Below, piece by piece: positions 50,270-59,078 of a DNA stretch of 64,000 nucleotides. The stretch comes from Bacillota bacterium (lineage in GTDB: Bacteria; Bacillota; Clostridia; Christensenellales; Aristaeellaceae): contig JAFADG010000051.1 of assembly GCA_023425025.1 (NCBI GenBank), positions 31,570 through 95,569 on the forward strand. The letters run 5' to 3'. The position numbers and the translations under genes were made by a program. The notes under the pieces are model-generated. The model was not told where the DNA came from. It made no database searches and saw only the letters and a program-made list of their open reading frames with translations. Position 1 is the stretch's first letter. Each line of letters starts with the position of its first letter.

Positions 50270-51462
50270 CAGCTTTCTCCCCTTCCGCCCCGCAGGTTAT
50301 CCATCAGCCGGGGAATGATTTCATACAGGTCCCCCACCAGCGCGTAATGGGCCGCCTTGAAGATGGGTGCTTTTTCATCCTTGTTGATGGCCACAACGGT
50401 GTCCGCGCGGTCCATGCCCGCCACGAACTGTATCGCGCCGGATACGCCGCAGGTGATGATCAGCTTGGGGCGCACCGTGCGGCCACTCAAGCCCACCTGC
50501 CTCCTGGCTTCCACCCAGCCGCACTCCGCCAAGGGCCGGGTGCAGGCCAGCTGGCCGCCCAAAAGATCCGCAAGCTCCCTAAGCATCGTAAGATCCGCCT
50601 CTTTTTGAATGCCCCGGCCCGCCACCACCAAAACATCCGCGCCGTCGATGGACTGCTCCACTGTTTTTGGGAAAACGGACAACGCCTCAAGCCGGCTTTG
50701 CAGCTTTTCCCCAGGCAGCGTGAAATGCGTCAGCTTCCCTTTTGCCTCCCGGCTCCTTTTCGGCGCGTCCATCACCTTGTAGCGCACGGTGGCCATTTGC
50801 GGCCGGTGACCCGGCGTTACGATCTGCGCCATAATGTTGCCGCCAAACGCGGGGCGGATTTGAATCAGGTCCGTATTCTCGCTGATCTTAAGCTGCGTGC
50901 AGTCCGCCGTCAGACCCGTACGCATCCGTGCGGCGACCCTGGGCGCCAGCTGCCGCCCGATGACCGTAGCCCCCACAAGAATGGAAGAAGGGCGCACCCT
51001 CAATATAAAATCCTCAAACGCCGCGGTATAGGTTTCGATATTGAAGCGCGTAAGCTCCTGCTGGTCGTATAGCTGCACTTCCTGGACGCCGTAATGGAGC
51101 AGCTCCCGGCCGGCCTCCTCTAACTGATACCCCGGGAGCAGGGCAATGACAGCCTGGCCGGTCTGATCCGCCAGTTCCCTCGCCTTCCCGATCAACTCCA
51201 GCGATACCGGGTGAATCCCGTCCCGGGTATGTTCCACATAAACGGCGATGCCCCGCCAAAGGCTTTTGTCCAGAGCGGGTTTTTGGCCTTCCACATATTC
51301 CACGGCCCCCGGCGGGCCCTTTTTGACGCAAATCCGGCACATTTTGCAGCCGTCGGTAATGGCCACGGAATCCCCCTCGGGCACGATGGCGCCGAAGGGG
51401 CAGAGCTTGATCAATGAATCCCTGTCTGTGATTTTCTCCTTGTGCACGATCAGCTTTGCCAT
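50269..51462 (-). CDS. etfA: Electron transfer flavoprotein alpha subunit with N-terminal iron-sulfur segment
   Basis: A 397-residue EtfA. Residues 1-60 add a [4Fe-4S] segment with Cys21 (KLCPFGAI) and Cys39, Cys42, Cys45 (GCKMCRIC), as in the LctC/CarE type of bifurcating Etf. The ETF fold follows, with the FAD site in the C-terminal part (RQVGLSGRTVRPKLIITCGV, SGAIQF and INKDEKAPIF). It passes electrons between the dehydrogenase, NAD and ferredoxin. Its ATG overlaps the etfB stop by one base and its stop overlaps the next start by one base, which shows strict coupling. Confidence 0.95.
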   Translation of the reverse strand: MAKLIVHKEKITDRDSLIKLCPFGAIVPEGDSVAITDGCKMCRICVKKGPPGAVEYVEGQKPALDKSLWRGIAVYVEHTRDGIHPVSLELIGKARELADQTGQAVIALLPGYQLEEAGRELLHYGVQEVQLYDQQELTRFNIETYTAAFEDFILRVRPSSILVGATVIGRQLAPRVAARMRTGLTADCTQLKISENTDLIQIRPAFGGNIMAQIVTPGHRPQMATVRYKVMDAPKRSREAKGKLTHFTLPGEKLQSRLEALSVFPKTVEQSIDGADVLVVAGRGIQKEADLTMLRELADLLGGQLACTRPLAECGWVEARRQVGLSGRTVRPKLIITCGVSGAIQFVAGMDRADTVVAINKDEKAPIFKAAHYALVGDLYEIIPRLMDNLRGGRGES

Positions 51463-52274
51463 CAGTCGTTCCCGCCTTTCCCAAGCGGAAGGAGCTTTTG
51501 CCGGGAGAGCATATCATAGAGCCTGCCGGCCAGCTCCTGCCCGCTTCCATGCCAGATTTCCTGATGCACGTTCGATTCCGGCGGAAAAATGCGCTGCACC
51601 TGGGTGGGCGAACCCGTCAGGCCGTAATGAGCTTCCTCCCGATCGTTCATATCGTCCAGGCTCAAAAGTGTGATAGGCCTGTCCTTTGTATCCATCTTGC
51701 GGACAAAGGAAGGCAGACGCGGCTGATAAATATCCTTTTCCACGGAAATCAGGCAGGGAAAACGCACCCGGGCCTCTTCCACCTCGCTGCCCATATCGGC
51801 CTTTAGGACAATAGCGTCTTCCTCCACGGCCAGAATGGCGGTAACATTGGCGATGCTCGGGATGTTCAGGTATTCCGCAATTTCCGGGCCCACCTGGGCC
51901 GTATCCCCGTCGGTGGTCTGTTTTCCGCAAACAATCAAATCGAAAGGGCCGGAGGAACGTATCCCCTGGGAAAGGGTGTAGCTGGTGGCCAGAACATCCG
52001 CCCCGCCGAAGCGCCGGTCGGTCAGCAGTATTCCCCTGTCGGCCCCCATGGCAAACGCTTCCCGGATCACCTGCTGCGCCTGGGGCGGGCCCATGCTGAT
52101 CACGCTGACGCGCCCACCATGTACCTGGCATAGCTGAAGCGCCGTTTCCAGCGCGTACAGGTCATATGGATTCATTTTGGAAAGAACGCCGCCCCGCTTG
52201 AGCACCCCAGTCCTTTGGTCCACTTCTACCTGGTTGCTTTCCGGCACCTGCTTGATACATACCAATATTTCCAT
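51462..52274 (-). CDS. etfB: Electron transfer flavoprotein beta subunit
   Basis: A 270-residue EtfB. It begins EILVCIKQVPESNQVEVDQ and contains MNPYDLYALETALQL, VISMGPPQA, the signature CGKQTTDGDTAQVGPEIAEY that binds the bifurcating flavin or AMP, and SVEKDIYQPRLPSF. It forms a heterodimer with EtfA. AAAGG lies about 10 bases before ATG 52274. A TATAAT at 52307-52312 on minus may be the operon's -10 box. Confidence 0.95.
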   Translation of the reverse strand: MEILVCIKQVPESNQVEVDQRTGVLKRGGVLSKMNPYDLYALETALQLCQVHGGRVSVISMGPPQAQQVIREAFAMGADRGILLTDRRFGGADVLATSYTLSQGIRSSGPFDLIVCGKQTTDGDTAQVGPEIAEYLNIPSIANVTAILAVEEDAIVLKADMGSEVEEARVRFPCLISVEKDIYQPRLPSFVRKMDTKDRPITLLSLDDMNDREEAHYGLTGSPTQVQRIFPPESNVHQEIWHGSGQELAGRLYDMLSRQKLLPLGKGGND

Positions 52275-52505
52275 GAAAACGTAGCCTTTCCACTTCTTTT
52301 ATCACTATTATAACATACGTGTGCGTATCTGCTGCAAGATTTGATATAGGAGATAATCTGAAATACCTTCGGTGTGCCGATATATAAGATAAACGGCCGA
52401 AGCACACCGTGATCGGTTTGCTCCGGCACATGCTCCAAAGGGGGCGGTTATGCAAACAGTAGCATATCGATCACCCGATACGATATGTCCATTTTACCCG
52501 TGTTA

Positions 52506-52910
52506 TCATTGCAAATCGCAATGTGGGAGAAAGGGCAAGTACGAGAACGGTTGACAATCTAAGTACCTGTGAGAATGCATCGTTGCTCTGGGCAAAAAAG
52601 TCTGTTGTACGCCATAAATAGGCGATCGTATAAGGAAGAACCCTCCGGGCAAACAGAAGCATATGCTTTCAACGTATTCCCGTAATGAGTACGCCTTCTT
52701 TCCATGCTTCATTTCATATAAAAACAACCCTGCCTTCGATACGGAAAACAGCATGGCAAAAAAGCAAACCCATATTTCCCCTGAAATGCGGCATCTGCAA
52801 AGCAGTTCATCGCTGCAAACCGTCAGCAATATGCAAAGGAATACAAATTGAACACCAAACAGAAGAAAACGGCCTATGAAACTGCATACCGTATGACAGG
52901 TTTTTTTCAT
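52506..52910 (-). CDS. Small hypothetical membrane protein
   Basis: A possible 134-residue protein with two hydrophobic segments (about residues 10-35, FIGRFLLFGVQFVFLCILL, and about 45-65, IWVCFFAMLFSVSKAGLFLY) and a cysteine-rich composition. ATG 52910 has AAGGGG 8 bases upstream, and TTGTTT-17-TATGAT further upstream could be its promoter. I do not recognise a family. The final roughly 35 residues look unstructured, so it may be a degraded or chance frame. Confidence 0.4.
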   Translation of the reverse strand: MKKTCHTVCSFIGRFLLFGVQFVFLCILLTVCSDELLCRCRISGEIWVCFFAMLFSVSKAGLFLYEMKHGKKAYSLREYVESICFCLPGGFFLIRSPIYGVQQTFLPRATMHSHRYLDCQPFSYLPFLPHCDLQ

Positions 52911-53144
52911 ATACAAAACCCCTTATCAAAACCAATCGCATGGAGCAATTCCATCATAACAGGGTTTATTCCGCCAAACAAACCACTCCGCGGTTTCCGC
53001 TCTCGCTTTTCTTCCGTATTGCTCTTGGTATAATCATCCCCCGGCATATATTGCCGTATTCCGGAGGTACTACACGAACAAATGGCACTCGCCGCTTTGC
53101 CGATATGCAAAAGGCAGCCCAACGGCCGCCCTCTGCCTATCCTG

Positions 53145-53828
53145 TTACCTACCGCAAAATTGCAAGCAAAGGTTCAAAAGCTCCTCCACCGTATCCGCCT
53201 TTTGATCGGCTTCCCGCCATTCCTCGGGGGTGCCGAAGCCATAGGCCGCAGCGATGGTGTACAGGCCGTTTTCCCGGCCCGCCGCAATATCGATCAGCCG
53301 GTCGCCAACCATGACCGCGCGAACCGGGTTGTATTCCCGCAAAAGCTCCGCGATCAGCTGACCTTTGGTGCCGCCGGGCCTGCCGCCAAGAGCCTTGGTG
53401 AAATACTGTCCGATGCCCCAGTTTTCCAGGGACTTGTCGATATACTCCTGCCTGCCGTTGCTGGCAATGAACAGGCAGGCACAGGCGCTCAGCGCCTTGA
53501 GCATGTCCATAACGCCAGGATAAATCTTCTGGCAGGTATCCATCAGCGCCATCTGAAACCCGTTACGTATCCGGGCATACTCGCCATGCAGCGCTTTGGG
53601 CAAGCCCAGCAGCTCCGCCGCTTCCTCATGGGTCGGCCCGTTGCATTTTTCAAGTATGGCTTGAAGCGGCACAGGCAGACCCATGGCTTTGAAGGTTTCC
53701 TCCAGCTCCCTGACACATAGCGCCATGCTGTCCACCAGCGTGCCGTCAAAATCAAACAGGATCATGGGCAGCCCGCAGGGCGCGATAACGCCCGGGGCTG
53801 CCATGAAAACAGGATTGCATCCTTGCAC
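53145..53828 (-). CDS. HAD-superfamily phosphatase (phosphoglycolate phosphatase-like)
   Basis: A 227-residue HAD hydrolase. Motif I is MILFDFDGTLVDS (nucleophile Asp), motif II FIASNGRQEYID, motif III the Lys in GGRPGGTKGQLI and motif IV VMVGDRLIDIAAG. A helical cap lies between motifs I and II. It dephosphorylates a small cytoplasmic phosphate ester. The start is a GTG at 53828 with AGGAGAA upstream, giving a 21-residue extension before the core; an ATG at 53765 has no ribosome site. It is 9 bases downstream of serS, so it is co-transcribed. Confidence 0.88.
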   Translation of the reverse strand: MQGCNPVFMAAPGVIAPCGLPMILFDFDGTLVDSMALCVRELEETFKAMGLPVPLQAILEKCNGPTHEEAAELLGLPKALHGEYARIRNGFQMALMDTCQKIYPGVMDMLKALSACACLFIASNGRQEYIDKSLENWGIGQYFTKALGGRPGGTKGQLIAELLREYNPVRAVMVGDRLIDIAAGRENGLYTIAAAYGFGTPEEWREADQKADTVEELLNLCLQFCGR

Positions 53829-53837
53829 GGTATTCTC

Positions 53838-55106
53838 CTATCTTTTGCTTATCTTGTCGGTGCCCATATAGGAAACCAATGCTTCGGGTATGGTGACCGT
53901 TCCGTCTTCATTTTGAAAGTTTTCGAGTATGGCGGCCACGGTGCGGCCCACAGCCACGCCGCTGCCGTTTAGGGTATGGGCAAACTGGGGCTTATCCTTG
54001 GCGCTTTCACGGTAGCGGATGCCGGCCCGGCGGGCCTGGAATTCCTCGCAGTTGGAGCAGCTGGAAATCTCCACATACCGGTTGTAGCTGGGCATCCACA
54101 CCTCGATGTCGTAGGTCTTCGCGGCCGAAAAGCCCATGTCCCCGGTGCACAGGCAGACGACCCGGTGGGGCAGGCCCAGCAGCGCCAATACCTTTTCCGC
54201 TTGGCGCGTCATGCTCTCCAGCTCATCATAGCTCTGTTCGGGCTTGGTGATTTTGACCATTTCCACCTTGTTGAACTGGTGCTGGCGTATCAGCCCCCTG
54301 GTATCCCGGCCGGCGCTGCCGGCTTCGGCCCGAAAGCATGTGGAATAGGCACAGTGGCGGATGGGCAGTTGGGAGCCATCCAGGATCATGTCCCTGTACA
54401 TGTTGGTAACGGGTACCTCGGCGGTGGGGATCAGGAAGGTATCCTGGTCCACCTTATAGGCATCCTCCTCGAACTTGGGCAATTGGCCTGTGCCGGTCAT
54501 GCTGGCGCGGTTGACCATATAGGGGGGATACACCTCGTCATAGCCGGCTTCCACATGGGTGTTCAGGAAAAAGTTGATGACGGCCCGCTCCAAGCGCGCG
54601 CCAAGGCCGCGGTAGAAGGTAAACCGGGCGCCGGATACCTTGGCGGCGGTATCAAAATCCAGGATGCCAAGGTCGGTACCGATATCCCAATGAGGCTTGG
54701 GCTCCCAGGGGAAAACACGGGGCGTACCAAAGCGGCGCTGCTCCACATTTTCCTTTTCATCCAGGCCCTTGGGCACGCTCTCGTGGGGGATGTTGGGCAC
54801 GGTCAGCAAAAACTGCTCCATCTGCTCATCCAGCACGGTGATCTGCGCGTCCAGCGCCGCAATCTCCTCGCCCACCCTTTTCATTTCATCCATGATGGGC
54901 TGGGCATCGCCGCTGATGCGCTTGAGGTTCGCGATTTCCTTGCTGGCCTCATTGCGGCGGTTTTTGAGGGTTTCCGATTGGGCCATCAGCGCCCTGCGCT
55001 TTTCATCCGCCTGCAAAAAGCTGTCCAGTGGAATGCTCTTGCCCCGCTTTACAAGGGCGTCGGTCAGGATTTGCGGGTTCTGCCTGATTTTTCGAAGGTC
55101 CAGCAT
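53838..55106 (-). CDS. serS: Seryl-tRNA synthetase
   Basis: A 422-residue class II synthetase charging tRNA-Ser. An N-terminal coiled-coil arm (about residues 28-105) binds the tRNA long arm. Motif 2 is FRAEAGSAGRDTRGLIRQHQ and motif 3 lies in LNGSGVAVGRTVAAILEN. ATG 55106 follows AAGGAGG; the frame continues into the leader but those codons are untranslated RNA. It is controlled by an upstream T-box. Confidence 0.98.
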   Translation of the reverse strand: MLDLRKIRQNPQILTDALVKRGKSIPLDSFLQADEKRRALMAQSETLKNRRNEASKEIANLKRISGDAQPIMDEMKRVGEEIAALDAQITVLDEQMEQFLLTVPNIPHESVPKGLDEKENVEQRRFGTPRVFPWEPKPHWDIGTDLGILDFDTAAKVSGARFTFYRGLGARLERAVINFFLNTHVEAGYDEVYPPYMVNRASMTGTGQLPKFEEDAYKVDQDTFLIPTAEVPVTNMYRDMILDGSQLPIRHCAYSTCFRAEAGSAGRDTRGLIRQHQFNKVEMVKITKPEQSYDELESMTRQAEKVLALLGLPHRVVCLCTGDMGFSAAKTYDIEVWMPSYNRYVEISSCSNCEEFQARRAGIRYRESAKDKPQFAHTLNGSGVAVGRTVAAILENFQNEDGTVTIPEALVSYMGTDKISKR

Positions 55107-55171
55107 GTTACTTCCTCCTTGCGGCCGGGCCGCGTCGTTTTGCCGGATGTACGGGGGTATTCCGGCTGAAT

Positions 55172-55403
55172 AAAAAAAGCCGCCCCTTTCCAGTGTCGCC
55201 ACTGAAAGGGACGGACGAATCCGCGTTGCCACCCCGATTGGATGCAGTTCATGCATCCCACTCGCAGCGCTGTATGGGGCGCTCCCCGCGGCCGTTCGCC
55301 GCCGGCTCCCGGATGGACAGCCTTCCTCCGTGCCGCCTTGCACCAGCCGGCGGCTCTCTTCACCGGAAAGGAGAGCATGGTCCGTTCACAGCCAAATGGA
55401 ATT
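55172..55403 (-). promoter_or_regulatory. T-box riboswitch of serS
   Basis: On minus the leader has the stem I AGAGAG/GGTG elements, the T-box core GGGGTGGCAACGCGG (55235-55221) and a terminator (55213-55172) whose CCCTTTCAGTG arm pairs with CACTGGAAAGGG before a T7 run. A UCC serine codon at 55317-55315 is a fitting specifier. Uncharged tRNA-Ser should promote readthrough. Confidence 0.93.
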
Positions 55404-55409
55404 GCACTT

Positions 55410-55438
55410 ATTATAGGCAACTTTGCTTTCTTTTGCAA
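55410..55438 (-). promoter_or_regulatory. Promoter of serS
   Basis: On minus, TTGCAA (55438-55433) and TATAAT (55415-55410) are 17 bases apart. Confidence 0.8.
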
Positions 55439-55473
55439 GGGCTTTTTGCATTTTGCCGCCGGGCCGCGGCATT

Positions 55474-56364
55474 TTACTGCAGCGCCTGTTCCATGGCCGC
55501 GCGCGTAGCGATGTCCACAATGCCCGAGGCCGTTATGCCGGCATCCTTTTGGAATTGCCGCACAGCATCCTTCAAGGCCGGCGTAAAATAGCCTTCCCGG
55601 TTTTCCTCCGGCTGATAATAGCCCAAGGCGAGCATGTCCTGCTGCAGCGCTTTCACATCGTCATTTTGGTTGTACAGCCGCAGGTTGGCGTGCGCTCTTT
55701 TGACAGGCGTGCCAAAGCCGTAAATGCGCTTGTCCGTGAGGTCGTACACAGCCCGCTGCACCCGGTCGGGGTTGTTGCCCTCGATGACATGGACTTGTAT
55801 TTTCCCCTTGTCATTCCGGCTGACGCCCTCCACCAGGGCCACGTGATCGGTTCCCTGCTTGCGGCTGTAATAGTAAAACCAAATATAGTCGCCAGGGTAA
55901 GGGATGTACTCGTTGGACTTCAAGTAGCTGCCGCTGCCGGTCAGCCACTGCTTTTCCCGGGTGGGCAGCTTGCCGTCGTCCGATATGAACCGGCCTTTTT
56001 CAATGAAAAAGGGCGCGCCGTCCTTGGATCCGCCGTAAAAAGGATAGACGTCGCGCATCAAAAACGTGCCATAGCGCTGGTCCGCCTGATCCACGCACCA
56101 GGTAATGAACTCCGCGCACCAGGCCACCCGGCCATTCCTGAACCAGGTGCCATACTTGCTTTCATCCGGCAGCGGGCCTTCCACATAGCCCACTTCCTCC
56201 TGGGCGATTTTCAGCACCAGCAATTCCGGCGGCGAATCGGCCGACAGATCGCTTAAGTCGGGGGGCACCCAGTGCGCCGTCGATACGATATCCCGTTCTT
56301 CCGCGCTGGCATTTCCCACGCACAGGAACAAAAGCACAAGAAGAAGCAACGCTCTTTTTACCAT
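55474..56364 (-). CDS. Secreted CHAP-domain peptidoglycan hydrolase with peptidoglycan-binding domain
   Basis: A 296-residue exported protein. A signal peptide (RALLLLVLLFLCVGNASA, cut near residue 21) leads to a CHAP amidase/endopeptidase domain (about residues 50-215). It has catalytic Cys in RVAWCAEFITWC, His in GTDHVALVEG and Asn in VIEGNNPD. A PG_binding_1 domain (about 225-293) ends ITASGIVDIATRAAM. It would cut cross-bridges or stem peptides of cell-wall murein. It lies alone, upstream of the serS promoter. Confidence 0.9.
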   Translation of the reverse strand: MVKRALLLLVLLFLCVGNASAEERDIVSTAHWVPPDLSDLSADSPPELLVLKIAQEEVGYVEGPLPDESKYGTWFRNGRVAWCAEFITWCVDQADQRYGTFLMRDVYPFYGGSKDGAPFFIEKGRFISDDGKLPTREKQWLTGSGSYLKSNEYIPYPGDYIWFYYYSRKQGTDHVALVEGVSRNDKGKIQVHVIEGNNPDRVQRAVYDLTDKRIYGFGTPVKRAHANLRLYNQNDDVKALQQDMLALGYYQPEENREGYFTPALKDAVRQFQKDAGITASGIVDIATRAAMEQALQ

Positions 56365-56478
56365 AGCCCGTCCCTTTTCTTTTCCCAGATATAGGTACCC
56401 TCATTGTAACAGCCGGCGGACAGGCTGTCAATGAAACGCCCTGCGCAAAGCCCATCTTCATGGACCGCACGGCGAAGC

Positions 56479-57624
56479 TTATGCGCCGCCGCCCGGTGCT
56501 TTGCGCTGCGCCTTATACACCATCAAGAAGCCTGCGATGTTGAGCGCCGCGCCAAACAGCATGGCATAGCCGATACCTATGTCCGAAAGCCAACCGAACA
56601 CAAGGTTGGTGAAAACACCGGCGAGGCTCATCAGCATGGAATATCCGGACAGCACGGTGGCCCGGTTCCCATGAGAAACCTGCCTGTTTTTCGCATCTTC
56701 CAGCAGCGGGTACAAAAGCGACGCGGCAATGCGCAGGCCAATGATGCCGGCAATGCTTGTAAAAGCGCCGCTAGAAGCGTACAGCATCAGGCAGGCAGCG
56801 CCCGCAACGAGCATCAGCCCTTTTTCCGTAAGCTTGCGCCCAAGGGACGCGGCGCCCATGGCAAACATGCCGGCGCCTGTCAGCAAAAGGTAGAGGTAGC
56901 CGAACAAGTGCACGGAAATGCCGCTTTTTTGATATTGCAGCTGGCTTAGAAATACGGTAACGGTCTGGCCCGTTTCCATCAGAAAAGCGCAGGCTGCAAG
57001 GTAGCAAAGAAAGCGCCTGTCCGCGGCAAGAGCACGAAGCAGCGCGCGTGGCGCGATGGCCTCCCTTGCCTTTTTCTCCCTTTCCTCCGCCTTGCCCGAC
57101 AAAAACAGAGAAAGCAAAAACGCAATGCCATAGGTGATGAAGGTGAGAAACGCCGTCAACCGAAGGTTTGCAAAAAGGAACAGCGAGAAGGACGCCGCTG
57201 CCAGAAGAAGGCCGATCGTGCCCATCACCGAATAGACGGCGAACACTTTTTTATGGTTCTTGTCCCCCATGTTCATGTACAGAAAAGCGCTGTCGCAGCC
57301 GGACAAGCCAGAAAGCACAACGGATAGTATCAGCCTTTCCGCAAGGAAGGCGGCAAAGCTGCCCGCTTTCCAGAAGACCAGCTTGGACAGGCAGAACAAG
57401 AGGTTGCACAGGACGATGGTGTTTTTATAACCGATCTTGTCGGCGGCATATCCCCAGGGGATTTCCAGCAGCAGCATAGCAGCCAGGGAGATGCTTTCGA
57501 TCAGCGTAATCTGAAAAACGGTCATGCCGCTGGCCTGCCGGTAGAGGGTCGCAACGGAACCATAGAAAACCATGCCCTGAAAAAGGGCAATGGCGTAAAA
57601 AAGCCTGCGGTTTTTCGCAAACAT
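56479..57624 (-). CDS. Major facilitator superfamily transporter
   Basis: A 381-residue membrane protein with about eleven or twelve helices. MFS blocks include EIPWGYAADKIGYKNTIVL (motif A-like loop between helices 2 and 3) and NLVFGWLSDIGIGYAM. The family position suggests efflux of a drug or metabolite; the substrate is not evident. AAAGGAG precedes ATG 57624, but this ribosome site is complementary to an upstream element in the leader (57628-57702), suggesting translational control. Confidence 0.92.
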   Translation of the reverse strand: MFAKNRRLFYAIALFQGMVFYGSVATLYRQASGMTVFQITLIESISLAAMLLLEIPWGYAADKIGYKNTIVLCNLLFCLSKLVFWKAGSFAAFLAERLILSVVLSGLSGCDSAFLYMNMGDKNHKKVFAVYSVMGTIGLLLAAASFSLFLFANLRLTAFLTFITYGIAFLLSLFLSGKAEEREKKAREAIAPRALLRALAADRRFLCYLAACAFLMETGQTVTVFLSQLQYQKSGISVHLFGYLYLLLTGAGMFAMGAASLGRKLTEKGLMLVAGAACLMLYASSGAFTSIAGIIGLRIAASLLYPLLEDAKNRQVSHGNRATVLSGYSMLMSLAGVFTNLVFGWLSDIGIGYAMLFGAALNIAGFLMVYKAQRKAPGGGA

Positions 57625-57627
57625 AGA

Positions 57628-57702
57628 AAAGCTCCTTTATGTTTTTTTGCACGCTAAAATGGCCGCGATTTCGCGGCGTGCAAAAAATCATTTTGGAGCT
57701 TT
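57628..57702 (-). promoter_or_regulatory. Long hairpin leader sequestering the MFS ribosome-binding site
   Basis: As read on plus, AAAGCTCC (57628-57635, containing the complement of the Shine-Dalgarno) is the reverse complement of GGAGCTTT (57695-57702). Inside, TTTTTTGCACGC (57643-57654) pairs with GCGTGCAAAAAA (57676-57687), and CGCGA/TCGCG caps it. Confidence 0.6.
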
Positions 57703-57738
57703 GCGCAAGCGGATGCCTCCCTTGAAAAAAATCAACTC

Positions 57739-57767
57739 ATTATAGCATACCTGATTCTTTACATCAA
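57739..57767 (-). promoter_or_regulatory. Promoter of the MFS gene
   Basis: On minus, TTGATG (57767-57762) and TATAAT (57744-57739) are 17 bases apart. The resulting leader of about 108 bases contains the hairpin. Confidence 0.7.
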
Positions 57768-57969
57768 ATCAGCAAGACGCATAAACGAAAAAGGGGTTGC
57801 CGTGAAATCGCGCAATTGCAAGATGATTCACAGAGAAGGCAGCCGAAGGTTTCCAAAGGGCGACCGGAAAGCCCTTTGGTCGCTTCGCAAGGCGCGAAAT
57901 CGTTCTCTTTGAATAGTATTATGCAGATGCAACGTTCATGCGACAGCACCTTTGGGTTTCAGTTGTGAT

Positions 57970-58749
57970 TCAGCTCTTTTTCTTCCAGGCATCCATGACA
58001 AAGGTGTCCAGCGTAGTCCTGTCCAGGAAGGGAAGCAGGGGAAGTATTTTGGAAGGACCGAATTTCTCGATGCACACGGTCGTGACCTCCATCAGCTTTT
58101 CCCTGCCCAGGAAAGGCGCCAGGGGGAGCAGGTCCATGACGCTGCCCTCCTTCAAAATCCTGTCAGCCAGCTGATCCAGGCTGCTTCTGCTCAAAAAAGG
58201 CGCGGCCATGACGATTTTTTTGATGTCCACACCGTCCCCCAGCACCTTTTGCACGCACTCATCCACGGTGGCCTGACTTAAAAAGGGCATAAGATCGGCC
58301 AGCGACTCAAAGGAACCGTCCGTGCCGACCGCTTCCCTGGCCAAGGTGTCCAGGGTACTTTCACTGAGGAAAGGGGCCGCCTTCGCCAGGTCCTTCAGGC
58401 TGATTTTCTCCTGCACGTTTTGAAATAGCTTTTCCGCCTGGTTTGGTTTTACAAGCGGCGCCATGTCCAAAAACTCCTCCGGGGACAATTCCTCGGCCAC
58501 CGGCTCCTCCCGTATCAGCTTCTCGACCATGCGGGCGCTTTTTTTGCTGCCCAGCAATTCGTCAATGGAGACGCCAAGGATTTCCGCCAGTTCATCCAGC
58601 TTGGCGATATCTGGCATGGTCTGGCCCCGCTCCCAGTTGGATACCGCCTGAAAGCTGATGCCCAGCCTGTCGGCCAGTTCCATTTGCGTCATGTTCCTTT
58701 CCTTGCGCAAGCCGGAGATGATTTTGCCCACATGCTGCATGTCAAACAT
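57970..58749 (-). CDS. XRE-family regulator with five PFL helical repeats
   Basis: A 259-residue protein. Residues 5-60 form a Cro/C1-type helix-turn-helix (MTQMELADRLGISFQAVSNW). The rest consists of about five repeats of 30-40 residues, each with APFL/MPFL/LPFL followed by S-x-(A/S)-T-L-D-type text: KAAPFLSESTLDTLA, DLMPFLSQATVDECV, MAAPFLSRSSLDQLA, PLAPFLGREKLMEV and PLLPFLDRTTLDTFV. The repeats probably stack as a helical solenoid for protein or ligand binding. GGAGG lies 7 bases before ATG 58749. It follows a small ORF by 13 bases. Confidence 0.88.
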   Translation of the reverse strand: MFDMQHVGKIISGLRKERNMTQMELADRLGISFQAVSNWERGQTMPDIAKLDELAEILGVSIDELLGSKKSARMVEKLIREEPVAEELSPEEFLDMAPLVKPNQAEKLFQNVQEKISLKDLAKAAPFLSESTLDTLAREAVGTDGSFESLADLMPFLSQATVDECVQKVLGDGVDIKKIVMAAPFLSRSSLDQLADRILKEGSVMDLLPLAPFLGREKLMEVTTVCIEKFGPSKILPLLPFLDRTTLDTFVMDAWKKKS

Positions 58750-58762
58750 GTTTCTTCCTCCT

Positions 58763-58933
58763 TCATTTCAAACCGTTGCTGCGCAGCCAGAACTCTTGGG
58801 AAAACGTCACATCCCGCCCTGCCCAGTCCATTCCGCCGGGATTTTCCCCGCTTACGCGCTGACATCCTTTTGCAGGCCGGCCGATACAGTGAGCGGCGTA
58901 CCAGGCTTTGATTCTTTGAAAAAACTGCTTCAT
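58763..58933 (-). CDS. Small hypothetical protein (56 residues)
   Basis: ATG 58933 is preceded by GGGAGG with 7-base spacing, a strong signal for so short a frame. The product starts KQFFQRIKAWYAAHCIG and has two cysteines and no membrane segment. It ends 13 bases before the XRE regulator, so it is probably co-transcribed. No family recognised. Confidence 0.5.
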   Translation of the reverse strand: MKQFFQRIKAWYAAHCIGRPAKGCQRVSGENPGGMDWAGRDVTFSQEFWLRSNGLK

Positions 58934-59078
58934 GCGCTTTCCTCCCTTGTTGAAAAGGGAAAGGCTGCCTTTTCCCTTTCGCATTCAGGATAGGATAAGC
59001 AGCAAAAAAAGGCCAGCAAGCAGCAGTTGAGCCGTGATATTTCTGGATTGGCCTGCACTCAAGCGGCAGTTGAGCAGG

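Noticed and set aside
55107..55343. N-terminal extension of seryl-tRNA synthetase
   Set aside because: The open frame overlaps the T-box core and terminator, which are untranslated RNA; ATG 55106 has AAGGAGG.
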